In this document: piece by piece, positions 7,822-15,613 of the stretch
How positions within the stretch are numbered: position 1 is the stretch's first letter
How the letters are laid out: each line of letters starts with the position of its first letter
Virus record (IMG/VR): IMGVR_UViG_3300044726_000051
Span: 1 to 44,805 of that record
DNA length: 44,805 nucleotides
Source of the DNA: a virus
Strand: one strand, 5' to 3'
Made by a program: the position numbers and the translations under genes
Notes under the pieces: generated by a model
Databases searched by the model: none
Told to the model about the DNA's origin: nothing
What the model saw: the letters and a program-made list of their open reading frames with translations, nothing else

Positions 7822-9066
7822 ATGTCCGAACAGAGCGCCCGGAGCGACCATTCCGACGAGATAATCCTCCCCATCATCGCGTTGGAGGCGGGTTACAATG
7901 GCGCGGTCATCAATATCACCAAGGACCTCAACCTGTACGTTCGTCAGGGCGGCTCCGATGTCAATGATGGGTACTACAATACCGATCAGCACGCATTCTC
8001 TACAGGTACCCGGGCCTACAATGAAGCGGCCCGGTACGTGCCGAGTAATGGGGCCCAGGTCATTATCAATTTCGCTGAGGGGACGTTTCCCCCCATGCAA
8101 GCGGTAGGGTCCACTCCTGGATCCACTCCAGTCATTGTGAGAGGTAAGGGGGCCAACCTTACCTCTATCATCAAGAATCCTACCACGGTACCCGGTAACG
8201 CAGCCATATACGCTGACGGGGCCTATTTACAAGTAGAACAACTCAGGGTCGGAGGCAACGCGCTGGGTAACGGGCTAGTGTCCACTAACGGGGGCGTTAT
8301 TACCGTGGGGGCCGGGGTAGACTTCGGGGCGGTTCAGCCTAGCGGCGGCTCCCATATGTTCGCCTCGTCGGGGGGCAAGATATACAACTACCTCCCCTAC
8401 AGTATTAGCGGAGGGGCCAAGAACCATATGTCGGTATGGGGTGCCGGATCGTCTATCGAGGGTGGTCAGTCCGTAGTTACGATCCCGTCAGCCATAGCCT
8501 TTACTGGAGCGTTTGCCGACGCAGGCGCTGAAGGCTATATCTACAACTACGGTACCAACTACACCGGCTATGCTAACGTCACCGGCAAGAAGTTCTATGC
8601 GTACCAGTTCGGCTACATCAACACCGAGAACAGCGGCGTCAACTACTTCCCCGGCGACATAGCGGGCACTTACGATACGGGCGGGGCATACGACACACTA
8701 GGTGGAGCCAACGCGGGCCCTCCGGGCGTGGCGGGTCCTATGGGGCCCAAGTCGCTATCACTACAACTTCCCGTAACCGGGGACGAAGTGGGTATGTTCT
8801 TCGCTAAGGCGGCGCTGACCATTACTCAGATCAACGTAGTGGTGCGGGGGACTACCCCTGGGGTGACCTGGTCCCTACGCTACGCCACTTCCCGCGCTGC
8901 GGTTGGTACCCCGGTGATCACGGCTGATACGGTCACGTCCTCTACCGCTAACAACACTATCACCACCTTCAACAACCCCAATATCCCGGTGAATAACTGG
9001 GTTTGGCTCAAGGTAAACGGCACCTCTGGTGTAGTCCTTGAGTTTGACATGAGCCTTCAGTTTTAA
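7822..9066 (+). CDS. Tailspike-like beta-helix protein, 414 aa
   Basis: Residues about 35-260 show the short-repeat beta pattern of right-handed parallel beta-helix proteins. They begin LYVRQGGSDVNDG, a common entry motif of phage tailspikes and pectin-lyase-like folds, with GGxxxN turns and Ser/Gly/Asn ladders. A short collagen-like GPPGVAGPMGPK segment (near 303-314) separates a C-terminal domain of about 100 residues with jelly-roll-like alternation, which may bind glycans or trimerise. It probably binds or degrades a surface polysaccharide. Catalytic residues cannot be picked out by eye. Confidence 0.75.
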   Translation: MSEQSARSDHSDEIILPIIALEAGYNGAVINITKDLNLYVRQGGSDVNDGYYNTDQHAFSTGTRAYNEAARYVPSNGAQVIINFAEGTFPPMQAVGSTPGSTPVIVRGKGANLTSIIKNPTTVPGNAAIYADGAYLQVEQLRVGGNALGNGLVSTNGGVITVGAGVDFGAVQPSGGSHMFASSGGKIYNYLPYSISGGAKNHMSVWGAGSSIEGGQSVVTIPSAIAFTGAFADAGAEGYIYNYGTNYTGYANVTGKKFYAYQFGYINTENSGVNYFPGDIAGTYDTGGAYDTLGGANAGPPGVAGPMGPKSLSLQLPVTGDEVGMFFAKAALTITQINVVVRGTTPGVTWSLRYATSRAAVGTPVITADTVTSSTANNTITTFNNPNIPVNNWVWLKVNGTSGVVLEFDMSLQF

Positions 9067-9080
9067 CCAAGGAGATTAAC

Positions 9081-9503
9081 ATGACACTCGCATATAGCGT
9101 AGGCGTGAATAGCGCCCGGCTGGACGCCATCGAATCCAACATCGGAGTATCCGCCAAGTTGCGGGTATATAGCGGATCGGCCCCTGCGGTCGGCGCGGCG
9201 GCTACCGGCACGCTACTGGTGGAAATGACCCTGCCCGCAGACTGGATGGCGGCGGCGGGCGGCGCGGCCCCGGCTACCGCCAAGGCCAAGCTGGGGACCT
9301 GGACAGGCACGGCGGTCGCGGCGGGTACGGTGGGCTACTTCCGTATCGTCCCATCCGCTGCTGCGGCCGGGGCCGCAGGTGAGGTCCAGGGTACCTGCGC
9401 GGCCTCGGGCGCTGATATGAACTTCGACAACGCGGTGATCGCGGTGTCGCAGGTCGTTACGGTTAACACCTTCACGCTGACCGCCGGCAACCAAGTCGCG
9501 TAA
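9081..9503 (+). CDS. Hypothetical structural protein, 140 aa
   Basis: A clear AAGGAG lies eight bases before the ATG. The protein is alanine-, glycine- and threonine-rich with alternating beta pattern (VSAKLRVYSGSAPAVG, TVGYFRIVPS) and no signal peptide or membrane helix. Its composition resembles small phage surface decoration or tail proteins. It sits between the tailspike-like protein and the giant repeat protein, so a role in the receptor-binding apparatus is a reasonable inference without motif support. Confidence 0.75.
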   Translation: MTLAYSVGVNSARLDAIESNIGVSAKLRVYSGSAPAVGAAATGTLLVEMTLPADWMAAAGGAAPATAKAKLGTWTGTAVAAGTVGYFRIVPSAAAAGAAGEVQGTCAASGADMNFDNAVIAVSQVVTVNTFTLTAGNQVA

Positions 9504-9512
9504 CGGGGCCAT

Positions 9513-12500
9513 GTGGCCACTACCCTCTGGCTCATAGGGCAAGGCGGTGAACTGTTCCCTGAGCAGGGGGAGCAGGCTACCAACCTGCCCAAGGCTACCA
9601 ACAATGTTGCTTCCGGTAGCAGCGCTGAGGGTCGTCTTAGCCTGTTCCTTAATGGTAGTGCTAACAAAGAAGACAGGTCTGTCGACCTTACAGCCACTAC
9701 CGCGCTACAGTCCACGTTCTTTGGTAGGTTCACTAGTCGGGAACTAGCTGCCCAGACGATCCCCGCTCAGACGTGGACTGCTGCCTTCTTCATGGGGGAG
9801 GAAGCAAGCACCGCTAACCAGTACTTGTGGCCTGTTTTGTACGTCTGGAGGCCGGGGGTAGGTAGGGTTGGGTTCCTCTATGATCCTACGGCAGCAAGCG
9901 GCACGGAGCTTCCCACCACTCCCGCTATTGCGTCAAAGACGTTCTCGGGCACGTCACTTGTCGTACAGACTGGTGACGTTCTTGTTCTTGAGGTATGGTA
10001 CGCTGGCACATCAGGCGGCGCGGCGGGGCAGACTCAGACGTTGCGGGTTACATCTAACCCCGACACTAAGCTCACCTCGCCCTACACCATACAGTTCAAG
10101 CCTAACCCTAAGATAGAGACACTGAAGGAGGACTTTGAGGCACCCCTCGATACCTCTAAGTGGCTGACGGATACGGTAAATGGGTCTGTTGTCTTCTCCG
10201 GGGGTACAGGCAACTTCTCATATACAGCAGCGGTAAACGGCAACCACGCGGGCTTAGAATCCCAAGGTGAGTACGACTTCGCAGGCAGCTCGGCCTTCGT
10301 CAAGATAGCTGATGCCCCATGGTGGGGAGCCGGCAACCCCGCAGGCGGTGAGTTCTCGTTCAGTATTGAATCCGCGAACACCAACCGGATTGACTGGACG
10401 ATCTACTCGACTGGTAACCTCTCGCTCATCAAGTTCACCAATAACACTTGGGGACAGATTGCGGAGATAGAGGCCAACTTCCGCCCGGTCAAAGACAACT
10501 ATGCGTGGCTGCGGTTTCGGGAATCTGGTGGGACGATCTACTTTGAAGCGGCCCCCCTCACTGCTTCTAATCCACCCCTACCGGATGAGTGGGTTGTTAA
10601 ATTCTCGGGGACGGTTGGCTCGCTACCCATAACGCTTGCCTCCGCTAAGGTCACTTTCAGGGTTTGGATAAGCAATGCTACGGCTGGTATCGCTAACCCG
10701 ATGCCGAAGATTGACGCGCTAAACGGTCCCACCACTTCCGGCCCCACTAGCCTAGCTACCCTTACAGTTACCGAGGGGGCCGACACGGTAGCCTCTGATG
10801 TAGCGGTTACCACTCCCCCTCGTACCGCCACTCTTACCGTTACAGAAGCAGCGGATACCATATCTGGCGCAGCTAAGGTCGCCACTACCGCTAACCTCAC
10901 TCGCACCGAGTCGGCGGACACAATAGCTAGTATAGCCAAGGGCGGGTCCGAGGCTGCGGTTATTGTCGCTGAGGCCCCGGACACGATTGCGGCTACCGCT
11001 AGTGTGATCCCCTTCCCCCTGATTGAGACCTTCACGGAGAACTTTGAGGCCCCGCTAGACACTGCTAAGTGGAACCCAGTTACGGTCAACGGAACGATTG
11101 ACTTCGTGGGCGGGGTTGGGGTCCAAACCCTGACCTCGGCGGCGGTAGCCAACCAAGCGTCACTAATCTCAAAAGGATTCTACACCTTTCTCGGTAGCTC
11201 GCTGTTCTACAAGTTCGTCCAACCAATACGTACAGCAGGTAATGTCGTAGGGCTTGAGAATGGCTTCGGTGTTAGGACCCCCGACAACGGCCGCACTATC
11301 CAGTGGTGGTTAGAGGCTGACGGTGTCCTGAAGGCGGTAAAGCAGGACCAGTTCGTACAGACGGTGTTCGCTATAGTAGAGCCCAACTACTACGCGAATC
11401 CCCTCCCCTACACCTGGCTGCGTATCCGGGAGTCGGCTGGGACGGTTTACTTTGACTCGGCCCCGGATACCGCCTCCAACCCACCCATAGAGGCTGACTG
11501 GGTCAACAGGGCTTCCGCCGCCACCGCCACCATAAACGGGCCGTGGACGCAAGCTCAGGTCAACTCCTACATATACATGCAGGGGGCGGCGGCGGGGGTC
11601 CCGACCCAGCCGCTGAAGATCGACGGCATTAACACCGCCGCTAATGCCGCCGTTACTAGCCTAGGCAATCTGGCCGTCCAGGAGGCTGCGGACGCTATCT
11701 CGTCCACCGTTACGGTAGAGGCCCTGGCTACGTCTACGGCTGACCTGTCCGTCACGGAGGCCCCGGACACGGTAGCCTCTACCGTCACCGTAGCGGCGAT
11801 CCCACCGGCTACGGCTAACCTGACTCTGACGGAGGCCCCCAACACTATCTCGGCCACGGCGGGGTCCGTCGCAGGGGCGACCTTCACCAGGTCTGAGGCC
11901 CCTGATACGATTGTAGCCACGGCCTCGTCGGGGATAACGGCTAACCTGACCCGAACGGAGGCCCCAGACGCTATCTCGGCCACGGCCTCGTCCCCGTCCA
12001 CGGCTAACCTGGGAGTAGCAGAGGCCCCGAATACCCTCGCTGCGTCCGTATCGTCGCCCGCTACGGGGGCCCTCACAAGCACTGAAGCCCCAGATACCAT
12101 ATCGGCTACGGCCCTGGTACTCCCCTTCCCGGTTATCAACGCTAGCCTGACGGTACAGGAGGCCCCTGATCAGGTAGCCTCGGCGGCGGGGTCACCGGCT
12201 GCGATCGCGGACTTCTTCAGGACAGAGGCCCCCGATACTATAGTTGCGTCGGCCACCGCTACTATTGGGGCGACCCTTACCCGGACAGAAGCTCCCGATG
12301 GGCTGGCGGCCTCGGCGGCGGGGATCGCGGGGGCTACCCTAGCGCGAACCGAAGCAGCGGATTCTCTAGCCTCTTCCGCAACGGTCCCGGCGACCGGGAA
12401 CTTGAGCAAACAGGAGCTAGACGACAGCCTCTCATCTATAGTTAAGGTGGCGGGGCTAGCTAACCTATCTATACAAGAGGCGGGGGATACCCTAGCTAGC

Positions 12501-12683
12501 ACCGCCTCTGTACTTGAGGGGTCTACCGGGGGCCTAACGGTCACGGAAGCCCCCGACACCCTAGCCGCTACGGGGACGGTGGCGGACCCTATCTCGTTCG
12601 CCAACCTGTCGGTGACGGAGGCCCCCGATACCTCCTTCATGTATACGGTCCACGCTAAGAAACGGGCGATTCTCATCACATAG
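9513..12683 (+). CDS. Giant tail-appendage protein with duplicated domains and TEAPDT repeats, 1056 aa
   Basis: Translation probably starts at GTG, because the overlapping ATG two bases earlier is in another frame. After an N-terminal domain of about 200 residues come two similar blocks, residues about 201-403 and 504-709. Each opens with (KED/TEN)FEAPLDT.KW and runs as a beta sandwich of the concanavalin/LamG type. Each block is followed by short repeats with core (L/N)xxTEAPDTI(A/S): about four after the first and about fifteen after the second. The repeats likely form a rigid stalk and the duplicated domains glycan-binding heads. It closes the late operon just before a terminator. No enzyme motif is seen. 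Confidence 0.8.
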   Translation: MATTLWLIGQGGELFPEQGEQATNLPKATNNVASGSSAEGRLSLFLNGSANKEDRSVDLTATTALQSTFFGRFTSRELAAQTIPAQTWTAAFFMGEEASTANQYLWPVLYVWRPGVGRVGFLYDPTAASGTELPTTPAIASKTFSGTSLVVQTGDVLVLEVWYAGTSGGAAGQTQTLRVTSNPDTKLTSPYTIQFKPNPKIETLKEDFEAPLDTSKWLTDTVNGSVVFSGGTGNFSYTAAVNGNHAGLESQGEYDFAGSSAFVKIADAPWWGAGNPAGGEFSFSIESANTNRIDWTIYSTGNLSLIKFTNNTWGQIAEIEANFRPVKDNYAWLRFRESGGTIYFEAAPLTASNPPLPDEWVVKFSGTVGSLPITLASAKVTFRVWISNATAGIANPMPKIDALNGPTTSGPTSLATLTVTEGADTVASDVAVTTPPRTATLTVTEAADTISGAAKVATTANLTRTESADTIASIAKGGSEAAVIVAEAPDTIAATASVIPFPLIETFTENFEAPLDTAKWNPVTVNGTIDFVGGVGVQTLTSAAVANQASLISKGFYTFLGSSLFYKFVQPIRTAGNVVGLENGFGVRTPDNGRTIQWWLEADGVLKAVKQDQFVQTVFAIVEPNYYANPLPYTWLRIRESAGTVYFDSAPDTASNPPIEADWVNRASAATATINGPWTQAQVNSYIYMQGAAAGVPTQPLKIDGINTAANAAVTSLGNLAVQEAADAISSTVTVEALATSTADLSVTEAPDTVASTVTVAAIPPATANLTLTEAPNTISATAGSVAGATFTRSEAPDTIVATASSGITANLTRTEAPDAISATASSPSTANLGVAEAPNTLAASVSSPATGALTSTEAPDTISATALVLPFPVINASLTVQEAPDQVASAAGSPAAIADFFRTEAPDTIVASATATIGATLTRTEAPDGLAASAAGIAGATLARTEAADSLASSATVPATGNLSKQELDDSLSSIVKVAGLANLSIQEAGDTLASTASVLEGSTGGLTVTEAPDTLAATGTVADPISFANLSVTEAPDTSFMYTVHAKKRAILIT

Positions 12684-12685
12684 AA

Positions 12686-12709
12686 AAGGCCCCTTGCGGG
12701 GCCTTGTTT
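12686..12709. terminator. Bidirectional terminator between convergent operons
   Basis: An eight-base stem (AAGGCCCC / GGGGCCTT) with a TTGC loop is followed by GTTTA. It sits three bases after the stop of the giant tail gene and between it and the convergent - strand operon, with A-rich bases on the other side serving the opposite direction. Confidence 0.85.
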
Positions 12710-12749
12710 ACTTCTTCGGTGGGGGCTTCGGGGGTTTTTTCTTACCCAT
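12708..12749 (-). CDS. Possible 13-residue Lys/Pro microprotein
   Basis: Two bases after the stop of the secreted 105-residue protein there is an ATG with AAAGGA upstream. It opens a frame reading MGKKKPPKPPPKK before TAA. The composition echoes the Pro/Lys/His tail of the preceding protein (HPKPIPLKPKHKPKPKYHH), so it may be decayed sequence from that tail rather than a gene. The ribosome site and spacing are good enough to record it. Confidence 0.3.
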   Translation of the reverse strand: MGKKKPPKPPPKK

Positions 12750-12751
12750 GA

Positions 12752-13069
12752 TTAGCATCCTTTCTTGGGGTGGTGATACTTCGGCTTCGGCTTGTGCTTC
12801 GGCTTCAGGGGGATCGGCTTCGGATGCGACTGGGGCATCATGATAGGCGACTGGTGTACCACCGCCGGGGCCGTCACTGGAGCCGAGTAGGCTACAGGGG
12901 GCGGAGGCGCTGGTTTAACCCAGGCTTGAAGCTCGGGTTGGCACTTGGAGAAGGACCCGGAGGACTTGTGACCCCCGTTCCACGAGTAGCAGGTAGGCTC
13001 ATCCGTGAAGCCCCCGGCGTTGGCGCCGAAGGCTACCAGGAGGCCCCCAAGGAGGGCCAGGTGTTTCAT
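12752..13069 (-). CDS. Secreted Pro/Lys/His-rich protein, 105 aa
   Basis: I start at the ATG overlapping the stop of the Acb2-like gene (ATGA), because it gives a clean signal peptide, MKHLALLGGLLVAFGANAGG. The mature part has a small cysteine pair (TCYSWNGGHKS..SKCQPE) and then a long Pro-rich basic tail of PKP/KHKPK type ending KKGC. Such tails can cross the periplasm or bind the wall. Upstream in-frame codons are inside the preceding gene and rejected. It is part of a tightly coupled operon of exported proteins and the sponge. Its role is unknown; an envelope or lysis-related part is possible. Confidence 0.75.
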   Translation of the reverse strand: MKHLALLGGLLVAFGANAGGFTDEPTCYSWNGGHKSSGSFSKCQPELQAWVKPAPPPPVAYSAPVTAPAVVHQSPIMMPQSHPKPIPLKPKHKPKPKYHHPKKGC

Positions 13070-13296
13070 TTGTGATCCCATGTTACGGCCTTGACTGCCC
13101 ACATCTGAGCGGTCTGAGCCTCGGTGATTGCGATCGAGAGCATGCGGGTTTCGTCCGAGCCTTGCGCCTTGCTACGGATGTCGTTCAGGAGGTCGATGAT
13201 GTCCGCGAACTTCCCCTTGATCGCATCGACCTGGGAGTTGTTGCTGGGGTTGAAGGACACCCCTGCGGCCTTCTGGCCGAAGGTCAGGCCGCTCAC
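13066..13296 (-). CDS. acb2: Acb2/Tad1-type hairpin protein, predicted anti-CBASS sponge
   Basis: The 76-residue protein has the pattern of the Acb2/Tad1 hairpin family. It begins TFGQKAAGVSFNPSNN, then QVDAIKGKFADIIDLLNDI, then an ETRMLSIAITEAQTAQMW helix and a VKAVTW end. Known members assemble as oligomers that sequester cyclic di- and trinucleotides made by CBASS enzymes and so block abortive defence. The FNPS entry, the ID..ND helix and the SIAIT..QTAQM helix are what I rely on. Translation starts at GTG overlapping the upstream TGA, and its TGA overlaps the next ATG. Ligand specificity cannot be read by eye. Confidence 0.78.
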   Translation of the reverse strand: MSGLTFGQKAAGVSFNPSNNSQVDAIKGKFADIIDLLNDIRSKAQGSDETRMLSIAITEAQTAQMWAVKAVTWDHK

Positions 13297-13946
13297 TTGG
13301 GAGCCTTCACATGTTCCCCGATGATCGCGGAGTTCATGGCGCCGAGGCCACGGACAGCGTCCATCATCAGGAGCATCAGTTCACCCTTCTCCTGGGGATA
13401 GGCGTTGCCGTCGAGCGATTGCATCGCCATGCCGATCACGCGGACGTTCTCGCGGACTACGCAGGAGGGTTCGACCTTGGCCCCATTAAGACCCAGTCCC
13501 CAGCCAGGACCAGCGAGTCCCAGTCCACCCGACGCGCCGGTACAGGGGCCGGAGGCGGGTCCAGACATCGCGATGCCCGGGACGTTCTTGAGCGTCTGGG
13601 TTCCGCTGTAGTGAACGTTGGTGTTGTTGGTCGAGGTCCCCGACTGGATGTTCTCGATCTTCCCGTTGTAGGTAGACGTAGAGTTGGCATTGACCGTCTG
13701 CGACGTGGGGCCCGATTGGTCGATAACCACCACGTTGCCGAGGGCCCCCGACTGGGTAGAAGCGGTGGCCCCCGACTGAGAGCCGGATTGGGACTGAGCC
13801 GTGGCGTCGTTCGTGTTCCCCACGGCGACGGCCCCGGCCCCCGAGTTGCTCGTGGAGCCCGACTGGCTCCCCGACTGAGAAGTAGATTCCTGCGCCTGGG
13901 CGCTGAACGCGGCCATCAGGGCTAGGACGATGAGAGTGTGTTTCAT
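13293..13946 (-). CDS. Secreted Ser/Gly/Gln-rich protein, 217 aa
   Basis: A classical signal peptide (MKHTLIVLALMAAFSAQAQ) is followed by about 95 residues of Ser, Gly, Gln, Thr and Asn with repeated SQSGSQSG. A Gly/Pro linker with two cysteines follows, and then a helical C-terminus (VIGMAMQSLDGNAYPQEKGE). GAGGAA lies close to the ATG. Export and low complexity suggest a protein acting in the periplasm or outside the cell. It heads the operon that includes the Acb2-like gene. I do not recognise a family for it. Composition differs from replication proteins and resembles the neighbouring 126-residue secreted protein. Confidence 0.75.
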   Translation of the reverse strand: MKHTLIVLALMAAFSAQAQESTSQSGSQSGSTSNSGAGAVAVGNTNDATAQSQSGSQSGATASTQSGALGNVVVIDQSGPTSQTVNANSTSTYNGKIENIQSGTSTNNTNVHYSGTQTLKNVPGIAMSGPASGPCTGASGGLGLAGPGWGLGLNGAKVEPSCVVRENVRVIGMAMQSLDGNAYPQEKGELMLLMMDAVRGLGAMNSAIIGEHVKAPK

Positions 13947-13971
13947 GGATTCCTCGATTGGTTAAGAGAAA

Positions 13972-14003
13972 GCCCCGCCAGGCTTGTAGCTCGGCGGGGC
14001 TTA
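13972..14003 (-). terminator. Stem-loop between two secreted-protein genes
   Basis: A roughly ten-base stem (AGCCCCGCC / GGCGGGGCT) with an 11-base loop lies 3' of the 126-residue secreted gene, and A/G-rich sequence follows in the - direction (TTTCTC on that strand). It is a probable terminator or partial attenuator before the next operon. Confidence 0.65.
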
Positions 14004-14023
14004 GGTGCCGTCAGGCCCCCGGA

Positions 14024-14404
14024 TTAGGGGTTGATGAAGACGAAGCCCTTCAGGAGGCCGAAGCTGCCCGAAGCGGTGGAGGTCGAGCCGGCCACCGAGG
14101 AGCCGCTTTGCTGAGCGAAGCCCAGGGAACCACCGGTTTGGGTGGCGCCGGCAGCGTCTTGGTGCTCGCTGACGGTCGTGCCGCCGGTGGAGTTGACCGA
14201 GGTCAGGTTGCCCGAAATGCCGGTGGAGGCAGCGGTTTGGGTGCCGCCGGAAACGCCGAACAGGGCCGAGCTTTGTTGACCACCAGCGGCTGCGCTACCG
14301 CCCGTTGCGCTCGTACCGGTGGCGCCGGCAACGCCAGCTCCGATGTCCAGAGCGAAGGCGGAAGTGGCGGCCAGCAGGGCCAGGGCGATGAGTGACTTCT
14401 TCAT
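14024..14404 (-). CDS. Secreted Gly/Ser/Thr-rich protein, 126 aa
   Basis: I take the ATG at the signal peptide MKKSLIALALLAATSAFA, which has AGAGGAA upstream. The longer in-frame ORF would put an extension before a perfect signal sequence. The mature part is nearly all small residues (GVAGATGTSATGGSAAAGGQ) with repeated TGG/TQTGG motifs and ends in a hydrophobic GLLKGFVFINP. Codon choice is unlike most neighbours: it favours CTG and GCC over the CTA/GCT-rich style, as the major capsid gene also does, which suggests high expression. Its function is unknown; it may coat the cell surface or virion. Confidence 0.78.
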   Translation of the reverse strand: MKKSLIALALLAATSAFALDIGAGVAGATGTSATGGSAAAGGQQSSALFGVSGGTQTAASTGISGNLTSVNSTGGTTVSEHQDAAGATQTGGSLGFAQQSGSSVAGSTSTASGSFGLLKGFVFINP

Positions 14405-14472
14405 GATGCGATTCCTCTTACACGTGTATCCCGGAAACTGCCGGGCCAGATCAACCTCTCCCTCGGAGTGGT

Positions 14473-14655
14473 TCAATACTTGATCGCGATGGCGAACAGG
14501 GCCACCGTGATGCAAAGGACAAGGAAACCGCCCAGCGAGGGACGGACCTGAATGGGGGCGGGCTTATAGCCTGCGTAGGCGTAATCGACTCCCCTCGACA
14601 CTCGCCCGAATCGGGCGGTGGTGGAATTGTGGCCTCGCGGCAGGGTGACTTTCAT
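14473..14655 (-). CDS. Small membrane protein, 60 aa
   Basis: A strong AAAGGA site within a CCTAAAGGAC leader precedes the ATG. The N-terminal 40 residues are basic and polar (MKVTLPRGHNSTTARFGRVS). The C-terminal 20 form one hydrophobic helix (GGFLVLCITVALFAIAIKY), giving a single-span or tail-anchored protein. The size is compatible with a pinholin-like or inner-membrane accessory protein, but the topology differs from typical holins. It stands alone between two operons, and a weak -10-like element lies upstream. Confidence 0.7.
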   Translation of the reverse strand: MKVTLPRGHNSTTARFGRVSRGVDYAYAGYKPAPIQVRPSLGGFLVLCITVALFAIAIKY

Positions 14656-14724
14656 AGGGTCCTTTAGGTTTTGGATTACTTTCGGCGTAACCGTATCTTA
14701 CTCGAATTTTTGGCGCCGTCTAGA

Positions 14725-15015
14725 CTATTTTTGGTTAGTGTAGCCGGGGCCGGGTTCAGTTCCGTTGTCGTCCAGTTTGGATAGGACGCGGTTGATCCGG
14801 TCGTGCTGATCCTGACGCAGGTTCTCCGTAGCGAGCCACATACAGGTGTAGTCGAGTACCTTGATTAGGTCCTCCACGAGTTGGCCCTTATGCGGGGCCC
14901 GCTCGGCATACTTCGTGATATTGCCTTGGTACCAGTTGAGGTTCAAGCGGATCGCCCGCTCGTGATGCTGCTCCCCGGGAACAGTCTTGTAGTGCGCACC
15001 TTGTTCTTCAGCCAC
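14725..15015 (-). CDS. DUF3310-like protein, 96 aa
   Basis: I start at GTG overlapping the upstream stop, with AAGGAA in front. The sequence GAHYKTVPGEQHHERAIR, then WYQGNITKYAERAPHKG and EDLIKVLDYTCMWLA, follows the pattern of DUF3310 phage proteins (HYK...; GN.IKY..R...K; EDL.K...Y). The family's biochemical role is unsettled; members recur beside phage nucleotide-metabolism genes, as here beside an HD nucleotidase and a ThyA homologue. The C-terminal 20 residues are polar and end YTNQK. Confidence 0.7.
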   Translation of the reverse strand: MAEEQGAHYKTVPGEQHHERAIRLNLNWYQGNITKYAERAPHKGQLVEDLIKVLDYTCMWLATENLRQDQHDRINRVLSKLDDNGTEPGPGYTNQK

Positions 15016-15481
15016 GGTATTCCTTAAACAGTTTATCGGCCTCTTTGGTCGGGGGCCCCATCGCAACCAGGGCCTCCCTAGCGGTTTCGACCACGTACCG
15101 CATCAGATTGTTCCCCATATCGACTTCTCTCATCGAGTACAGGTAACACTCGAACATATCCGCCCAGGCCAGACACTTCAACTCGATAGGCGTCAGGCTT
15201 AGGGGGGTCCCATTGATCATAGCAAACTCCCGCTCGGCCTCTAGCGTGGTTTGCTTTAGCTTGGGATACTTCTTCTTGCCGGTATAGGGGATGTCCCCCG
15301 TTATCGACTCGGCCAGGTCGTGAGTCAGCGCGGCCTCGACCAGGTGGAGGTTCCCCGGCATGATCTCGCGGATGATTAGGGCTACCCCCCACGAGTGGGC
15401 GGCTAGGTCCTGATCCTTGAGTAGGTTCTGCGTATGGTACCGTCGCACGGCCCCCGCGTTGTATAGCGTTTTGAAGTTCAT
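15008..15481 (-). CDS. HD-domain 5'-deoxynucleotidase, YfbR-like
   Basis: The metal-binding HD signature is complete: R13-R14/H16 near the N-terminus, H29, H54-D55 (LTHDLAE), E58, D63 (TGDIP) and D108 (WADMFE). This matches the YfbR-type dNMP 5'-nucleotidases. The 157-residue length fits a single-domain enzyme. It would hydrolyse deoxynucleoside monophosphates. Next to a dUMP hydroxymethylase candidate it could remove dTMP so that the modified nucleotide enters DNA. A -10 TATACT ends eight bases before the ATG and no ribosome site is seen, so the transcript may be leaderless. Confidence 0.85.
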   Translation of the reverse strand: MNFKTLYNAGAVRRYHTQNLLKDQDLAAHSWGVALIIREIMPGNLHLVEAALTHDLAESITGDIPYTGKKKYPKLKQTTLEAEREFAMINGTPLSLTPIELKCLAWADMFECYLYSMREVDMGNNLMRYVVETAREALVAMGPPTKEADKLFKEYRG

Positions 15482-15488
15482 AATTCAG

Positions 15489-15505
15489 AGTATACCCGAT
15501 TTAGG
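15489..15505 (-). promoter_or_regulatory. Promoter of HD nucleotidase gene (TATACT)
   Basis: The - strand reads CCCTAAATCGGGTATACT, a variant of the recurring promoter word in this genome. Seven bases separate the -10 from the ATG, which places the start point at or next to the start codon. Confidence 0.6.
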
Positions 15506-15536
15506 GGAGGGAGGGGGCCGACTATAGGCCCCCGGG

Positions 15537-15598
15537 AACAAGACAGAATCGAGGCGGGCGGGCCCTCTAGCGGGGACCCGGTAGGGTACCCCACAAAA
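15537..15598 (-). repeat. Bracketed element, copy 1 (- orientation)
   Basis: The - strand carries TTTTGTGGGGTACCCTA, 33 unrelated bases with weak pairing, then TTCTGTCTTGTT. The same two words with nearly the same spacing occur on the + strand at 28522-28584. Both copies follow the end of an operon (here the ThyA homologue), so a shared role in transcript termination or processing is likely. Confidence 0.75.
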
Positions 15599-15613
15599 TT
15601 AGGATCGCGCCTC

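Noticed and set aside
13970-14005. Possible tRNA from GC-rich pairing
   Set aside because: Only a single stem-loop is present, with no cloverleaf, anticodon arm or CCA; it fits a terminator. No tRNA was seen elsewhere either.
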